DNA from: Nonomuraea helvata
Lineage (GTDB): Bacteria; Actinomycetota; Actinomycetes; Streptosporangiales; Streptosporangiaceae
Reading direction: 5' to 3'
Length of the DNA: 64,000 nt
Assembly (NCBI RefSeq): GCF_039535785.1
Contig: NZ_BAAAXV010000012.1
Span: 713,571-777,570 of the forward strand
A model generated the notes under the pieces. The model saw nothing but the letters and a program-made list of their open reading frames with translations, was not told the DNA's origin and did not search any database. The translations under genes and the position numbers were made by a program. Within the stretch, counting starts at the first letter, position 1, and each line of letters begins with the position of its first letter. Shown in pieces: positions 1 through 8,448 of the stretch.

Positions 1-1
1 A

Positions 2-481
2 GCTCTCACCGCCCCGGCCGCCGAGCCGGGTTCCCTGCGGGCCGTGGTCTGGGAGCAGATCTCGACCTCACCGCCCCGCTCGTGGCGGCGTTGGGTACAG
101 AAGGACGCCGCCAAGGCGGTCCGCGTGGTACGCGACGAACTGGCGGCCGCCCGGATGATCAACGTGGAACGGCGCCGGATCCTGCTGTTCCCGGTCGAGC
201 GGATCACGCCGCGCAAGGCGTACCTGTCGCGCAGGCTGGCCGAGCGCGTCGGCCGGGCCATCCGCGGCGGCCAGCCGATTGGGCACCTGGACGAGGACGT
301 CCGCGTCCTGGCGGCGCTTGCCGCGGCGGCCGAGCTCAAGACGGTGGTTCCCTCCTGGCGAGAAATGCGTCTGCGCCGGGACCGGATCCGGCAGCTGTCC
401 GCGTCCATCGAGCCGATCGCCACCGCATTGCGCGACAGCGCCGAGGCGGCCAGGGTGGCGGCGGCGACCGGAGAGGGCTGA
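2..481 (+). CDS. GPP34 (GOLPH3/VPS74-like) family protein, 3' part
   Basis: The reading frame is open from the window edge, so the start lies outside; an internal GTG at 44 is unlikely to be the true start. The visible ~159 residues show the C-terminal half of the bacterial GPP34 fold: a W-V-Q-like segment, then an I-L-L-F-P-V strand with an R-x-x-P-R-K pair, a long helix of A/R/E residues, and the 'VRVLAALAAAAEL' helix typical of the family. Eukaryotic relatives bind phosphatidylinositol-4-phosphate at the Golgi; the bacterial role is unknown, although such genes are numerous in actinomycetes. A second, full-length member lies near 60 kb. Family call is by pattern; function is not known. Confidence 0.7.
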   Translation, partial: ALTAPAAEPGSLRAVVWEQISTSPPRSWRRWVQKDAAKAVRVVRDELAAARMINVERRRILLFPVERITPRKAYLSRRLAERVGRAIRGGQPIGHLDEDVRVLAALAAAAELKTVVPSWREMRLRRDRIRQLSASIEPIATALRDSAEAARVAAATGEG

Positions 482-1167
482 CACGACGCATCACGGCAGC
501 TCCCACCGCCGGCTCTCGGAGAAGCATCGGCTTCCCAGTTCGCCCGGGCCGTCATGGCTTGACATGTCTGGTGCGAACGATCAGGTCAAGAAGGCTGGTT
601 GTCCCGCAAGTGCCATGGCAAGACAACCGGCTCGGCCGGGAGATCTCCCCCGGTCAAACGATCCATCAAGGGAACGAGTCCCGCCGGCACGATCAGTTCG
701 GTCGCCGAGGCGAGCTCGTACGACGTCCACCCATGGAAACGGTCGGTCACCGCGCGTGCCTCTCCAGCTCGCTCTCAGCCAGATCGGTCATCAACAACAC
801 ATTGTTCGCACACACGTTCTGGCGAGAAATCGGGTGCGAGGGGGAACGCCTCACTGTCGGTCCAGGCGGAAGGGTTACCGACATCGGGTTCGACTCCTAG
901 CACACGTCGAGAGCCTGAACACGAGCTCCACCAGCCGGAGGGAGCTCTTCCCGGGGACGACTCTCCAGGTATCGCCCAAGCCCACCACCGCCACCGCGGT
1001 CTCCCCCAGGTGCACGTCCTCGAAGAGAGCTGATCACAGCCACCATCAACGCACCGCAGACCCCGGGCAGGGGGTCAGGGCATCGACGGGACGGCTCAGG
1101 CCGGCCACGGTGATCAGCCGGGCGAGGGTTTCGGCACAGTCGGCGCGCGGCCCGAGCCGGCGGATGG
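482..1167. other. Intergenic stretch without a convincing gene
   Basis: About 690 bases between the GPP34 gene and the response-regulator remnant. Long open frames here overlap in several frames on both strands, which is the usual artefact of high GC. The only piece with a plausible start is a 54-codon minus-strand frame described separately. No hairpin terminator, tRNA or repeat was recognised. Confidence 0.5.
586..750 (-). CDS. Possible small protein, 54 residues, unrecognised
   Basis: A minus-strand frame begins with GTG behind a GGAGAGG ribosome binding site about eight bases upstream, and its GTGA start overlaps the TGA of another short frame, the arrangement expected for translational coupling. 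The product would read 'VTDRFHGWTSYELASAT' at its start, followed by a hydrophobic patch and a Pro/Asp-rich tail. I do not recognise a family. It may equally be decayed sequence. Kept only because start, ribosome site and coupling agree. Confidence 0.25.
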   Translation of the reverse strand: MTDRFHGWTSYELASATELIVPAGLVPLMDRLTGGDLPAEPVVLPWHLRDNQPS

Positions 1168-1377
1168 TCAAGGTGTATCGCGGGTGACAAGGCCGTGTTC
1201 GTGGGCGTAAATCGCGGCGTGCACGCGGGTCCGGAGGCCGAGTTTCGTGAGAATCCGGTTGACGTGCGTTTTGACCGTGCCTTCCTCGATGGTGCATGCG
1301 GCGGCTATCTCGCCGTTGCTCATTCCGCGGGCCAGAAGGCGCAGCACGTGGTGTTCGCGCGGGGTCAGCAGGTCGAA
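1168..1377 (-). pseudogene. LuxR-type DNA-binding domain remnant of a NarL-family response regulator
   Basis: The frame encodes about 69 residues running from 'LTPREHHVLRLLARG' through 'GTVKTHVNRILTKLGL' to a normal stop, which is the GerE/LuxR helix-turn-helix at the end of NarL/FixJ response regulators. An in-frame TGA lies immediately upstream and there is no receiver domain, so only the C-terminus survives. It sits directly behind a broken NarL-type histidine kinase on the same strand; in intact systems the kinase is followed by the regulator. One deletion removing the kinase ATPase domain and the regulator receiver domain would create this junction. Confidence 0.75.
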
Positions 1378-1420
1378 TCAGGTGTGGCGGGGCGCGGCGA
1401 CAGCGCGGCGAAGCGGCTGA

Positions 1421-2038
1421 TCAGGCGGCCGGGTGCTCGTCGAGCGTCCGCAGCAGGCCGCGTACCTCGGTGAGCGCCGACTGCGACAGGTCCGAGATCG
1501 TCTGCAGGGCCTGCTTCGCGGGCGCGTCGCCGGGCGCGCGCCGCGCCGCCGCGGCCTGCAGCCGGATCGCGGTCAGGTGGTGGCCGACGCTGTCGTGCAC
1601 GTTCCTGGCCAGCCAGGTACGCTCCTCGGCCAGTACGCGTTCAGCCTCGGCCCGCTGCAATCGCAGCGACTGGTCGGCCCGATCCCGGTGCAGCCGCAGC
1701 GCGTAGCCGGTGGCCACGGGCGCGATGCTCATGATCACTATGCTGGTCGGCTCCGGGACGCCGTCGCCCCCCAGCACCGCCAGGGTGCCGAGAACCCAGC
1801 ACGAGGAGACCGCCAGCACCAGGCCCGGACGCCGCGGCCGGTGGTAGACGGCCGCGCAGAACAGGGCCATCGTGACCAGCATCCCCCTCCCAGCGGTGCA
1901 GTTGCGCCATCCCGGCCAGCACGATCACCGCGGACGTCACCGCGGCGGCCAACGGCAGCACGCGCCGGATGAGCAGAGGGAGGCTGACACCGGCGCTGAA
2001 GACGATCAGAAGCGGGACGTCGGCCGGGACCGGCCCTT
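1421..2038 (-). pseudogene. NarL-type sensor histidine kinase, frameshifted and truncated
   Basis: The middle frame carries a transmembrane region, then a HisKA_3 dimerisation domain with the phospho-acceptor motif 'NVHDSVGHHLTAIRLQA', and stops after 'LLRTLDEHPAA' where the HATPase domain should begin. Further upstream the membrane segments 'VPLLIVFSAGVSLPLLIRR' and 'AVIVLAGMAQLHRWEG' continue in another frame. The two frames meet at a run of five C (1883-1887 on the plus strand); removing one base rejoins them. The N-terminus is cut where a small secreted-protein gene ends. With no ATPase domain and a frameshift it cannot function as a kinase. Confidence 0.8.
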
Positions 2039-2296
2039 TCAGCGCCGCGGCGCGATGGTGGGGTCTGAGTAGGCGCCTGGTCCAGGCACATCCGAGGTCG
2101 TCCAACTCCCGATGGGATCGCTGTCGAGGTTGTAGGCGAACCACAGGTCAACGCCGTACCTGAAAGCGATGGCGGTGGCTCCAGCTCCATTGAGTATGGG
2201 CTGCGGGGGGACAGCGAGGGCAGCAGTGCTCGGCGCGACGGCAATGATGAGTGTTGACGCGAAACACACAGCGATACACCGGCGGAGGAATCCCAC
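2039..2296 (-). CDS. Small secreted protein, 85 residues
   Basis: Begins with GTG preceded by GAAGGAG at good spacing. The N-terminus 'VGFLRRCIAVCFASTLI' followed by an Ala-rich stretch ending near 'TAALA' is a classical Sec signal peptide, leaving a mature protein of about 58 residues that includes 'YGVDLWFAYNLDSDP'. No domain is recognised and no disulphide pair is visible in the mature part. Its 3' end abuts the decayed histidine kinase in another frame, so its C-terminus may be altered. Exported role unknown. Confidence 0.55.
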   Translation of the reverse strand: MGFLRRCIAVCFASTLIIAVAPSTAALAVPPQPILNGAGATAIAFRYGVDLWFAYNLDSDPIGSWTTSDVPGPGAYSDPTIAPRR

Positions 2297-2349
2297 GAAA
2301 ACTCCTTCACGAAGAGTGCTCGGTCGGATGCGGTTCTGAACAGCCGAGG

Positions 2350-5300
2350 TCAAGGGGATGGTTCGAGGTAGATCCTGCGTTCTTCGGGGGTCAGTTCGCG
2401 GATGGTGCGCTTGGCGGCGAGTGCCTGGACCTGCTGCATGGGACCGCATACCTCGCAGTGCCAGATCCGTACCGTGGCGTCGTCGTAGGTCGAGAGCAGT
2501 TGCCACCCGTCCGGGCTGAACTTCACGGAATTGACCGTGGTCCCGGAGCCGCTGAAGACCACTGGCTCGCGGCCCTCGGGCGGCCTCCAGATCCGCACGG
2601 TGTTGTCATTGCCACTGCTGATGACCTGCTGCCGGTCCGGGCTGAAGCCGACGCTCCACACCACGCCCTGATGGCCGCGCAGGACGATCGGGTCGCCGGT
2701 CCCGTCGGTGTTCCAGATGCGGATCGTGCCGTCGTTGCCTCCGCTGACCAGCCGCCGCCCGTCCGAGTCGAAGGCGAGGCACCACACCAGGCCTTGGTGG
2801 CCGCGCAGCATCACAGGTCGACCGGTCCCGTCGGCGTTCTGGATCAGGATCGTGCCGTCCACGCCTGCGCTCGCCACTCGCCGCCCGTCGGGGCTGAACC
2901 CGACATACCGGACCTGGCGCTGGGGGCTGTCCATGACGACCGGCGCTCCGGTCCCGTCCGTGTGCCAGACCCGTACGGTGCCGTCGTCACCTCCGCTGAC
3001 CACCCGCGTGCCGTCCGGGCTGAAGGCGGCGTTCCACACGTTTCCCCTGTGGCCGCGCAACACGACGGTCTGGCCGGTCCCGTCGGCGTGCCAGATCCGT
3101 ACCGTGCTGTCAGCGCCTGTGCTCGCCAGTCGCCGCCCGTCCGGGCTGAAGGCGACTCCGAGGACGTCCGCCTTGTGGCCGCGCAGCACCAGCGTGTCAC
3201 CGCTGCCGTCGATGTTCCGGACGCGGATCGTGCCGTCGATACCGGCGCTGGCGACGCGTCGCCCGTCCGGGCTGAACGCCGCGTCGTACACGGTCCCCCC
3301 GCTATGACCTCGCAGGATCACCGCGTCACCGGTGTACGCCACGTCCCACAGCCGCATCGTCCCGTCATCGCTCGCGCTCGCCAGCGTGCGCCCGTCCGGG
3401 CTGAACGACGCGTTCCACGTCGTACCACGATGGCCGCGCAGAACGAGCGGGTCGATGTTGCTGGCCATGTTCCAGATCCGGACCGTGCCGTCGTTGCCCA
3501 CGCTGGCGATCCTCCGGCCGTCGCGGCTGACCGCCGCACCCTCCACCGTGCCGTCGTGCCCGCGCAGCACTGCCGGTGCGTGCTGTCCGGTCACGTCCCA
3601 CACCCGCACCGTGCCATCGGTACTGCCGCTGACCAGGTTCCGCCCGTCCGGGCTGTACTGCAGTCCTTCCACGGAATTCTCGTGGCCGCGCAGCACGACC
3701 GTTTCCGCCTTGCCGGCCGGGTCCCAGATCCTTACGGTGCCGTCGCCGCCGCTGCTGGCCAGTCTCCGCCCGTCCGGGCTGAACACGACCTGCAGAGCCC
3801 GCCCATCGTGGCCGCGCAGCACCTGGGGAGCACCGCCTCCTGCAGCCGAGCCGCCGGTCCACCTGCCGCCATCCGGCGCTTTCCAGATCCGCACCGTGCC
3901 GTCGTCCCCGGCACTTGCCAGACGTCGCCCGTCGGGGCTGAACGAGACGCCCCACACCGGACCACGGTGGCCGCGCAGCACCAGCGGACCGCCACCGCCG
4001 GCCCAGTCGGACACGCTGACCGTTCCGTCGATGCCGCCTGTCGCCACGTAGCGTCCCTCCGTGCTGAACACGGGGTTCCACGCCTCACCGGCATGGTCGT
4101 GCAGCACCACCGGATCGCCGGTGGGCAGCCCCTGTGCGGACACCTGCCAGACCCGTACGGTGCCGTCCCCGCTGCCGGCGGCCAGATGCCGCCCGTCCGG
4201 GCTGAACGCGACGCCGCAGACCTTGCCCCCAGCGAGGGGCACGATGAGCCGGATCCGCGAGTCGACGGTGGCCTGCCGGAGCACCGCCGTGGCCTCCTCC
4301 GTCGGGCTGACCGCGTATGCCCGCCGGGCCAGCAGCAGTCCGAGCTGCGGGTCCAGCTGGAGCTGGCCACGCGCGTTCGCCGCCAACTGGCGGGAGTACG
4401 CGAGATCTCGCTCCTTCTCCGCCCGGTTCGCGTTCACCAGCGCCATCACGGCCAGCGCTCCGACCACGGTCGCCACCGCCACCAGGCTGATCAGAGCCGC
4501 GCGCACCCGACGGCCCGCTGCCGCCCGCTCCCGGCGCGCGCGTACCCTGCTGGCTGCCAGGAACGCGTGTTCCAGGTCGTTGAGCCGGTCGAGCGCGCGG
4601 TCCTCCCAGGCCGCCAGCCGCGTTCCCCGGTACAGCAGCTCGTCCTCGCGCCCGTGCTGCTCCCACTCGGTGGCGGCGTCGGTGAGCCGCCGCTGGAGCC
4701 GGACGAGTTCCCGGTCTTCGGCGAGCCAGCCCCGCAGCCTCGGCCAGGAACGGATCACCGCCTCGTGAGCCACCTGGACGCTGTCCTCGTCGACGGTGAG
4801 CAGCCGCGCCGCCGTCAGCCGGGACAGTACGGCCTTCATCGCCGCCCCGTCCGGCCCCGCCAGCAGTTCCTCCGGCGGGACGCGCCTGCGCGTGTCCTCG
4901 GTTCCCTGCCCCAGCGCCGTCAGGCGGAGGAACGCGTTCCTGGCCAGATCTCGCTCACCGGCGTCGAGCCCGTCGTAGATCTGCTCGGCGGTCTGCGCGA
5001 TGGCGCCCTGGATACCTCCTGCTTCCCGGTACCCCGCCAGCGTCAACGTGCCGCTTTTGCGGCGCTTCCACGTCTCCAGCAGGGCGTGGGAGATCAGCGG
5101 CAGCGCGCCGGGCTCACCTCGTGCGTCGCTGAGGATGGTCTCGACGAGCGCCCGCTCGACCTTGAGCTCTGCCCGGAGCGCCGGGCCGATGATCACCTGT
5201 CGGAGGTCGTCGTCCTCCATGGGACCGATCAGCAGGTGCCGGTCGCGCAGCATGGCCACCAGCGGCGGGTGTTCGGCGCAGCGGGCGTAGAAGTCCGCGC

Positions 5301-6123
5301 GGATTCCCAGGACGACGCGGGCTCGATCGTTGGTCTCCTCCGCCGCGGCGAGCAGCGAGTCCAGGAAGAGGGTTCTCTCCTTCTGGTCGTCGCAGAGGCT
5401 GAAGACCTCCTCGAACTGGTCGACGACGATCACGATGCGCGCGCTCTTGGGCCTGCCCGCCAGTATCTGACCGATCGCCAGCCGGACGTTCGAAGGGTTG
5501 GCCACCAGGTCGGCGTACAGGGAGGGGGCGGAGGTTCCGCTGAGGCTGGCCAGGCCCACCGCGAGTTCGTCCAAGGGGTGCGCGCCTGGCGTGAGAAGGA
5601 GCGTCGGGCGGTCCTGGCCTTCCGAGGCGGCGCTGTCCCGCAACGCCGGGAGCAGGCCGGCTCGAAGCAGGGAGGACTTGCCGCTTCCTGAGGCGCCGAA
5701 CACCGCGAGCAGGGACGTGTCGCGTAATCGCGCGGACAGTTCGTTCACCAGCTCGCGCCGGCCGAAGAACCGGTCCGCGTCGTCAGGATCGAAGGTGACC
5801 AGGCCGAGGTAGGGCGCATCCTGGTCCATCTGATCCTCCGCGCCGGCGTCGGCGGCGGCCAGCTCCGCGGCGACCTCTCGCCAGAGTTTCTCCCAGGCCT
5901 TGGTGTCACCGCCGCAGGCCTCGACGTAGGCCAACGTGACCGCCAGCGTGGGAAAGATCCCCCCACCTGCCGCCTCGGACAGTGCGGTCACCGAGTAGTG
6001 CGCGCGCCTGGACAGTTCGCGGTAGCTGGAGCGAGAGGCCCCGGCGCGTAACTGTCTCAGCTCGTGCGCGAACCGCTGTAACGGGCCCGCGTCAGGGTCA
6101 AGCGGCCGTTCCGGTCGTCCCAT
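2350..6123 (-). CDS. HTH-STAND ATPase with C-terminal 14-repeat WD40 propellers, membrane-anchored
   Basis: A 1257-residue multidomain protein. Residues ~14-80 form a helix-turn-helix-like segment; ~105-330 an nSTAND P-loop ATPase with Walker A 'GASGSGKSSLLRAG' (~143-156) and Walker B 'IVIVVDQFEEVF' (~230-241); then helical arm regions; one transmembrane helix at ~542-561; and fourteen WD40 repeats (~635-1240), each ending in variants of 'DGTVRIW', enough for two seven-blade propellers. STAND ATPases act as signal-triggered switches in regulation, cell death and phage defence; the ligand here is unknown. It is monocistronic with its own promoter. The inverted repeat 28-66 bases upstream could be an operator, possibly for its own HTH (inference). 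A +1 mirror frame on the other strand is an artefact. Confidence 0.9.
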   Translation of the reverse strand: MGRPERPLDPDAGPLQRFAHELRQLRAGASRSSYRELSRRAHYSVTALSEAAGGGIFPTLAVTLAYVEACGGDTKAWEKLWREVAAELAAADAGAEDQMDQDAPYLGLVTFDPDDADRFFGRRELVNELSARLRDTSLLAVFGASGSGKSSLLRAGLLPALRDSAASEGQDRPTLLLTPGAHPLDELAVGLASLSGTSAPSLYADLVANPSNVRLAIGQILAGRPKSARIVIVVDQFEEVFSLCDDQKERTLFLDSLLAAAEETNDRARVVLGIRADFYARCAEHPPLVAMLRDRHLLIGPMEDDDLRQVIIGPALRAELKVERALVETILSDARGEPGALPLISHALLETWKRRKSGTLTLAGYREAGGIQGAIAQTAEQIYDGLDAGERDLARNAFLRLTALGQGTEDTRRRVPPEELLAGPDGAAMKAVLSRLTAARLLTVDEDSVQVAHEAVIRSWPRLRGWLAEDRELVRLQRRLTDAATEWEQHGREDELLYRGTRLAAWEDRALDRLNDLEHAFLAASRVRARRERAAAGRRVRAALISLVAVATVVGALAVMALVNANRAEKERDLAYSRQLAANARGQLQLDPQLGLLLARRAYAVSPTEEATAVLRQATVDSRIRLIVPLAGGKVCGVAFSPDGRHLAAGSGDGTVRVWQVSAQGLPTGDPVVLHDHAGEAWNPVFSTEGRYVATGGIDGTVSVSDWAGGGGPLVLRGHRGPVWGVSFSPDGRRLASAGDDGTVRIWKAPDGGRWTGGSAAGGGAPQVLRGHDGRALQVVFSPDGRRLASSGGDGTVRIWDPAGKAETVVLRGHENSVEGLQYSPDGRNLVSGSTDGTVRVWDVTGQHAPAVLRGHDGTVEGAAVSRDGRRIASVGNDGTVRIWNMASNIDPLVLRGHRGTTWNASFSPDGRTLASASDDGTMRLWDVAYTGDAVILRGHSGGTVYDAAFSPDGRRVASAGIDGTIRVRNIDGSGDTLVLRGHKADVLGVAFSPDGRRLASTGADSTVRIWHADGTGQTVVLRGHRGNVWNAAFSPDGTRVVSGGDDGTVRVWHTDGTGAPVVMDSPQRQVRYVGFSPDGRRVASAGVDGTILIQNADGTGRPVMLRGHQGLVWCLAFDSDGRRLVSGGNDGTIRIWNTDGTGDPIVLRGHQGVVWSVGFSPDRQQVISSGNDNTVRIWRPPEGREPVVFSGSGTTVNSVKFSPDGWQLLSTYDDATVRIWHCEVCGPMQQVQALAAKRTIRELTPEERRIYLEPSP

Positions 6124-6150
6124 GAACCCGCCCCCATGGCCGAACGATCG

Positions 6151-6189
6151 CCGGTTGTCATTCTGCGAAGATCGCCGCTTGACAACCGG
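6151..6189. promoter_or_regulatory. Inverted repeat upstream of the STAND-WD40 gene
   Basis: Perfect 10-base arms CCGGTTGTCA (6151-6160) and TGACAACCGG (6180-6189), separated by 19 bases, so half-sites lie about 29 bases apart centre to centre, near three helical turns. On the minus strand the outer arm contains TTGTCA, a possible -35 hexamer for the gene starting at 6123. The placement suggests an operator; the binding protein is not known. Confidence 0.55.
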
Positions 6190-6227
6190 AATCGACTATA
6201 GCCATCGGGGGGTGATTACGCGATGAA

Positions 6228-6260
6228 CCGCCCGTCCTGCCCCCTAGGGTAGACGGGCGG
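6228..6260 (-). terminator. Hairpin, probable terminator of the small secreted-protein gene
   Basis: Arms CCGCCCGTC (6228-6236) and GACGGGCGG (6252-6260) pair perfectly over nine bases with a 15-base loop holding a CCTAGG palindrome. It lies 60 bases past the stop of the minus-strand gene ending at 6321. There is no T tract, as is common in actinomycetes. Confidence 0.5.
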
Positions 6261-6320
6261 CTCCAACGCGATTTACGCCCGGGTAGCCGGCGACAGCCTG
6301 GGACTGGGCTGGATCCGGCC

Positions 6321-6653
6321 TTACAGGTCGTAGTGCCGGTCGGTCTTGCCATTGCTTGGGTTGTAGGTGCAGTAGTAGTCGATGCCGGTTTGTGAGTGCA
6401 GGTAGGCCGCTCTGTTCAAGCAGTCGTAGCAGCTTTCGTAGTTCGGGGGCACCCACACGCTGTTCGGGTTGGCCTCTGTCCTGAGGTGGCATCGGTTCGG
6501 GGCGAAGAGCGTGGCGGTCGCGCTGCTCGACGAGGTGCTCGCGGTCGAGGCGTACGACAAGCCGGGTACGGAGGTGATGACAGCGGTGGCGAACATGGCT
6601 GCCGTCACAAGGCCCAGACCGCTCGCGAGCTTCCTGCGGGACTGTCGTTCCAT
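6321..6653 (-). CDS. Small secreted cysteine-containing protein, 110 residues
   Basis: ATG start with GAAGGGAA upstream. The N-terminus 'MERQSRRKLASGLGLVTAAM' followed by a hydrophobic stretch and 'GLSYA' looks like a Sec signal peptide, with cleavage near residue 35. The mature part holds four cysteines, including a 'YESCYDCLNRAAYL' segment, so two disulphides are possible. I do not recognise a family. It stands alone between the STAND-WD40 gene and transposon debris. Confidence 0.65.
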   Translation of the reverse strand: MERQSRRKLASGLGLVTAAMFATAVITSVPGLSYASTASTSSSSATATLFAPNRCHLRTEANPNSVWVPPNYESCYDCLNRAAYLHSQTGIDYYCTYNPSNGKTDRHYDL

Positions 6654-6706
6654 GTCGATTCCCTTCGTCGGGTGAATCGGTAAGCCGTATCCCCTGGTCT
6701 AGCGGT

Positions 6707-6757
6707 CCCGAAGTTGTCCAGCACGCGTACGGCGTGCTGGACAAACAACTCTTCGGG
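6707..6757. repeat. Large hairpin/cruciform-forming inverted repeat
   Basis: An inner 13-base perfect stem TTGTCCAGCACGC (6714-6726) / GCGTGCTGGACAA (6732-6744) with loop GTACG, plus outer arms CCCGAAG (6707-6713) and CTTCGGG (6751-6757) separated from the inner stem by a six-base bulge on one side. It lies 55-105 bases upstream of the small secreted-protein start and next to transposase debris. It could be a terminator, a mobile-element end or an RNA structure; nothing decides between them. Confidence 0.6.
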
Positions 6758-6815
6758 GGCAGGTCGGCTTGGAACTTCTGACAGGCGGAACGCATTTCTT
6801 TGATATGCGTGTGCG

Positions 6816-6980
6816 GTGACATCGGTGGAGCGGACGGCCTATCGGGTGTCCCGTCGATTGATGACGGCGTGTGAGCCGAATGCCTTCGCTGGGCCGGTGG
6901 CTCCCTCTTGTCCGGAGGCGGCGGTCAAGACGCTGATGTTCGCCTACCTGGCCGAGGAGCTGCGCGCCGGGGACATCGGC
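6816..6980 (+). pseudogene. Possible Tn3-family transposase N-terminal remnant
   Basis: A short frame starting GTG reads 'MTSVERTAYRVSRRLMTA', which resembles the opening of Tn3-type transposases (DUF4158, usually M-x-S-I-E-R-T-A-Y-P-R-F). The resemblance ends after about 25 residues and the frame stops at 7031. No terminal repeats or resolvase were found. Recognition rests on one short motif. Confidence 0.3.
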
Positions 6981-6987
6981 CAGGGTG

Positions 6988-7098
6988 TCACCTGCTGTGG
7001 CGGATCGCCGCCCGTACAGCGGTGTAGATGACGACCCAGAGAGCCGCCAGGGGGATGAGAAACATGATGATGATCTCGACCAAACCGACGTTAGGCAT
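6988..7098 (-). CDS. Very small membrane protein, 36 residues
   Basis: ATG start; the product 'MPNVGLVEIIIMFLIPLAAL' continues into 'WVVIYTAVRAAIRHSR', i.e. one transmembrane helix followed by a basic cytoplasmic tail. Such single-span peptides are common next to actinomycete regulators, but the ribosome site is weak and the frame also extends upstream without another clear start. No function is proposed. Confidence 0.4.
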   Translation of the reverse strand: MPNVGLVEIIIMFLIPLAALWVVIYTAVRAAIRHSR

Positions 7099-7479
7099 GC
7101 CCGCAACATAAGGGGCCGTGGTTGGAGAACGCTTGACGATCACTTGCCGGGAGCCGGCTCCCCGCCATCCCGGCGTCCTGGGATCGAGGAACGCGGGGAC
7201 AGCCATGGGCGGCGAGATCCTTGCGTCGCGTGTCGAGACCTCCGTCGACCACCAGGCCGAAAAGACCGAAGAGATCGTTGCGGGAGTCAATACCCAGGGG
7301 TCGCCGGCTCCTGCCGCGCGAGTTCCTCGGGCAACGATTTCATCGCGACCAGCTCCACCCCGCGCGGTAGGACGTCCCCGCCCATGGCCCCTCAACGTCC
7401 CGAGTCACCTGGCCCCTGGAGGGGGCAGGGGCCACGCCCGTCGTGGATTCGGATGCGGGATGATATTCGGCCTGACAGC
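7099..7479. other. Intergenic stretch with no recognised feature
   Basis: About 380 bases between the tiny membrane protein and the next plus-strand gene. Open frames exist on both strands but none has a start with a ribosome site or a recognisable product. Confidence 0.5.
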
Positions 7480-8118
7480 ATGACGCAGTGCTCATGGACG
7501 GCGACCGATGGGACTTCGGCGATGGTGGCGGACTCGTACCTGGTGTTGGCCCCTCCGGTGCAGGGGCCTGACCTTGTGAACGACATTGATGATCTATTGG
7601 TGGAGCTCGAGGAGCAGGAGGGAATCGACCTCACCTACGACGCGCTGGTACCGCGCACCGCGCATGTGATCGAGCATCGGTACCGGGACCCGGAGGGGAC
7701 CGTGTGGCTGTCCGTGGCGAACGACAGCAAAACGCCGGTGGACTACCTCATGCTCACTGCTCCGGACGAAACACTGGACCGGATGGCCGCCTTTCTGAAG
7801 ATGCGGCTGCCCGTGGCGAGTTTCGAAGATCTTCGGTCTCGTGCACGAGAACGAACGGAATCGGATCACGGCGCACTGGTACGGATGGCCATCGCAGCCG
7901 AGGAACCGGATCAGGAGTCGATCGCCCTCATCCGGCAGGCCTTGCACAGTTCAGACGACAACCTGACGCTGGCCGCGATCGAGGCGGCCGGCCTGACTGG
8001 CTGGCTCCATTTCCTGGATGAGCTGGTCGCCCTCTATCGCCGGCATCCCGAATCGGAGACCCGTGCGCTGGCCGGTCGGGCAGTGCAGGCGCTGATCGGG
8101 AGAAACCCCGAGGGGTGA
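7480..8118 (+). CDS. Uncharacterised cytoplasmic protein with HEAT-like C-terminus
   Basis: About 212 residues. The N-terminal part contains 'VADSYLVLAPPVQGPDLVND' and 'HVIEHRYRDPEGTVWLSVAND', a mixed strand pattern; the last ~70 residues are amphipathic helices ('DQESIALIRQALHSSDDN', 'LAGRAVQALIGR') resembling HEAT/adaptor repeats. No catalytic motif is seen. Start choice is uncertain: ATG at 7453, 7480 or 7522, none with a strong ribosome site. Stands alone. Confidence 0.6.
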   Translation: MTQCSWTATDGTSAMVADSYLVLAPPVQGPDLVNDIDDLLVELEEQEGIDLTYDALVPRTAHVIEHRYRDPEGTVWLSVANDSKTPVDYLMLTAPDETLDRMAAFLKMRLPVASFEDLRSRARERTESDHGALVRMAIAAEEPDQESIALIRQALHSSDDNLTLAAIEAAGLTGWLHFLDELVALYRRHPESETRALAGRAVQALIGRNPEG

Positions 8119-8243
8119 GAACAGCATCCAGTCAAGCGATAACGCCGGTGTTCCCTGAGTCCTCTCACCGTTGCGGCCCCTGGCCCAGGGCTTCTTCCCC
8201 GGATAAGAAATAGCCCCCGAGTTCCCAACCGCCGGCCGCCTGC

Positions 8244-8330
8244 GACCGGCAGCTCGAAGAAGCCCTCACCCACGGCCCCGACCCTCTCCACCTCGCCGCC
8301 GTCTTCGGCCTGGACCCCAGGACCTCTGGG
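8244..8330 (+). pseudogene. Remnant of a phage-type integrase/site-specific recombinase C-terminus
   Basis: The frame reads 'LEEALTHGPDPLHLAAVFGL', a segment I associate with the tail of actinomycete tyrosine-recombinase-like proteins, where it is normally followed by D-x-x-T-A-I-R-Y-A. Here the motif breaks off after 'GLDPRT'. No other part of the gene is present. Confidence 0.35.
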
Positions 8331-8448
8331 CGCCAGGCGCTGAGGACTGATCCGCAGGCTCGTGCGGCGATTCGCGGTCGAAGGCCCTCCTGGCTGCCGT
8401 GCCGAGCACCGGTGGTGGCGCGTCCACGCCGCCTATGCCACACTCACT

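Noticed and set aside
860..905. GGGTTCGACTCC resembling a tRNA T-loop
   Set aside because: The flanking bases do not form a T-stem, acceptor stem or anticodon arm.
82..1187. Overlapping long frames at the left end
   Set aside because: Three frames overlap with no start signals or protein character; they are high-GC artefacts over the GPP34 end and an intergenic region.
2350..4250. Regularly spaced DNA repeats resembling a repeat array
   Set aside because: The period of ~120-130 bp comes from WD40 protein repeats with diverged DNA; there are no identical repeats with unique spacers as in CRISPR.
2251..5691. A 1146-codon plus-strand frame opposite the STAND-WD40 gene
   Set aside because: It mirrors the WD40 repeats on the other strand; its repetitive 'PPVRAE' pattern is the complement of the S-P-D-G-R codons. 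No ribosome site or recognisable domain.
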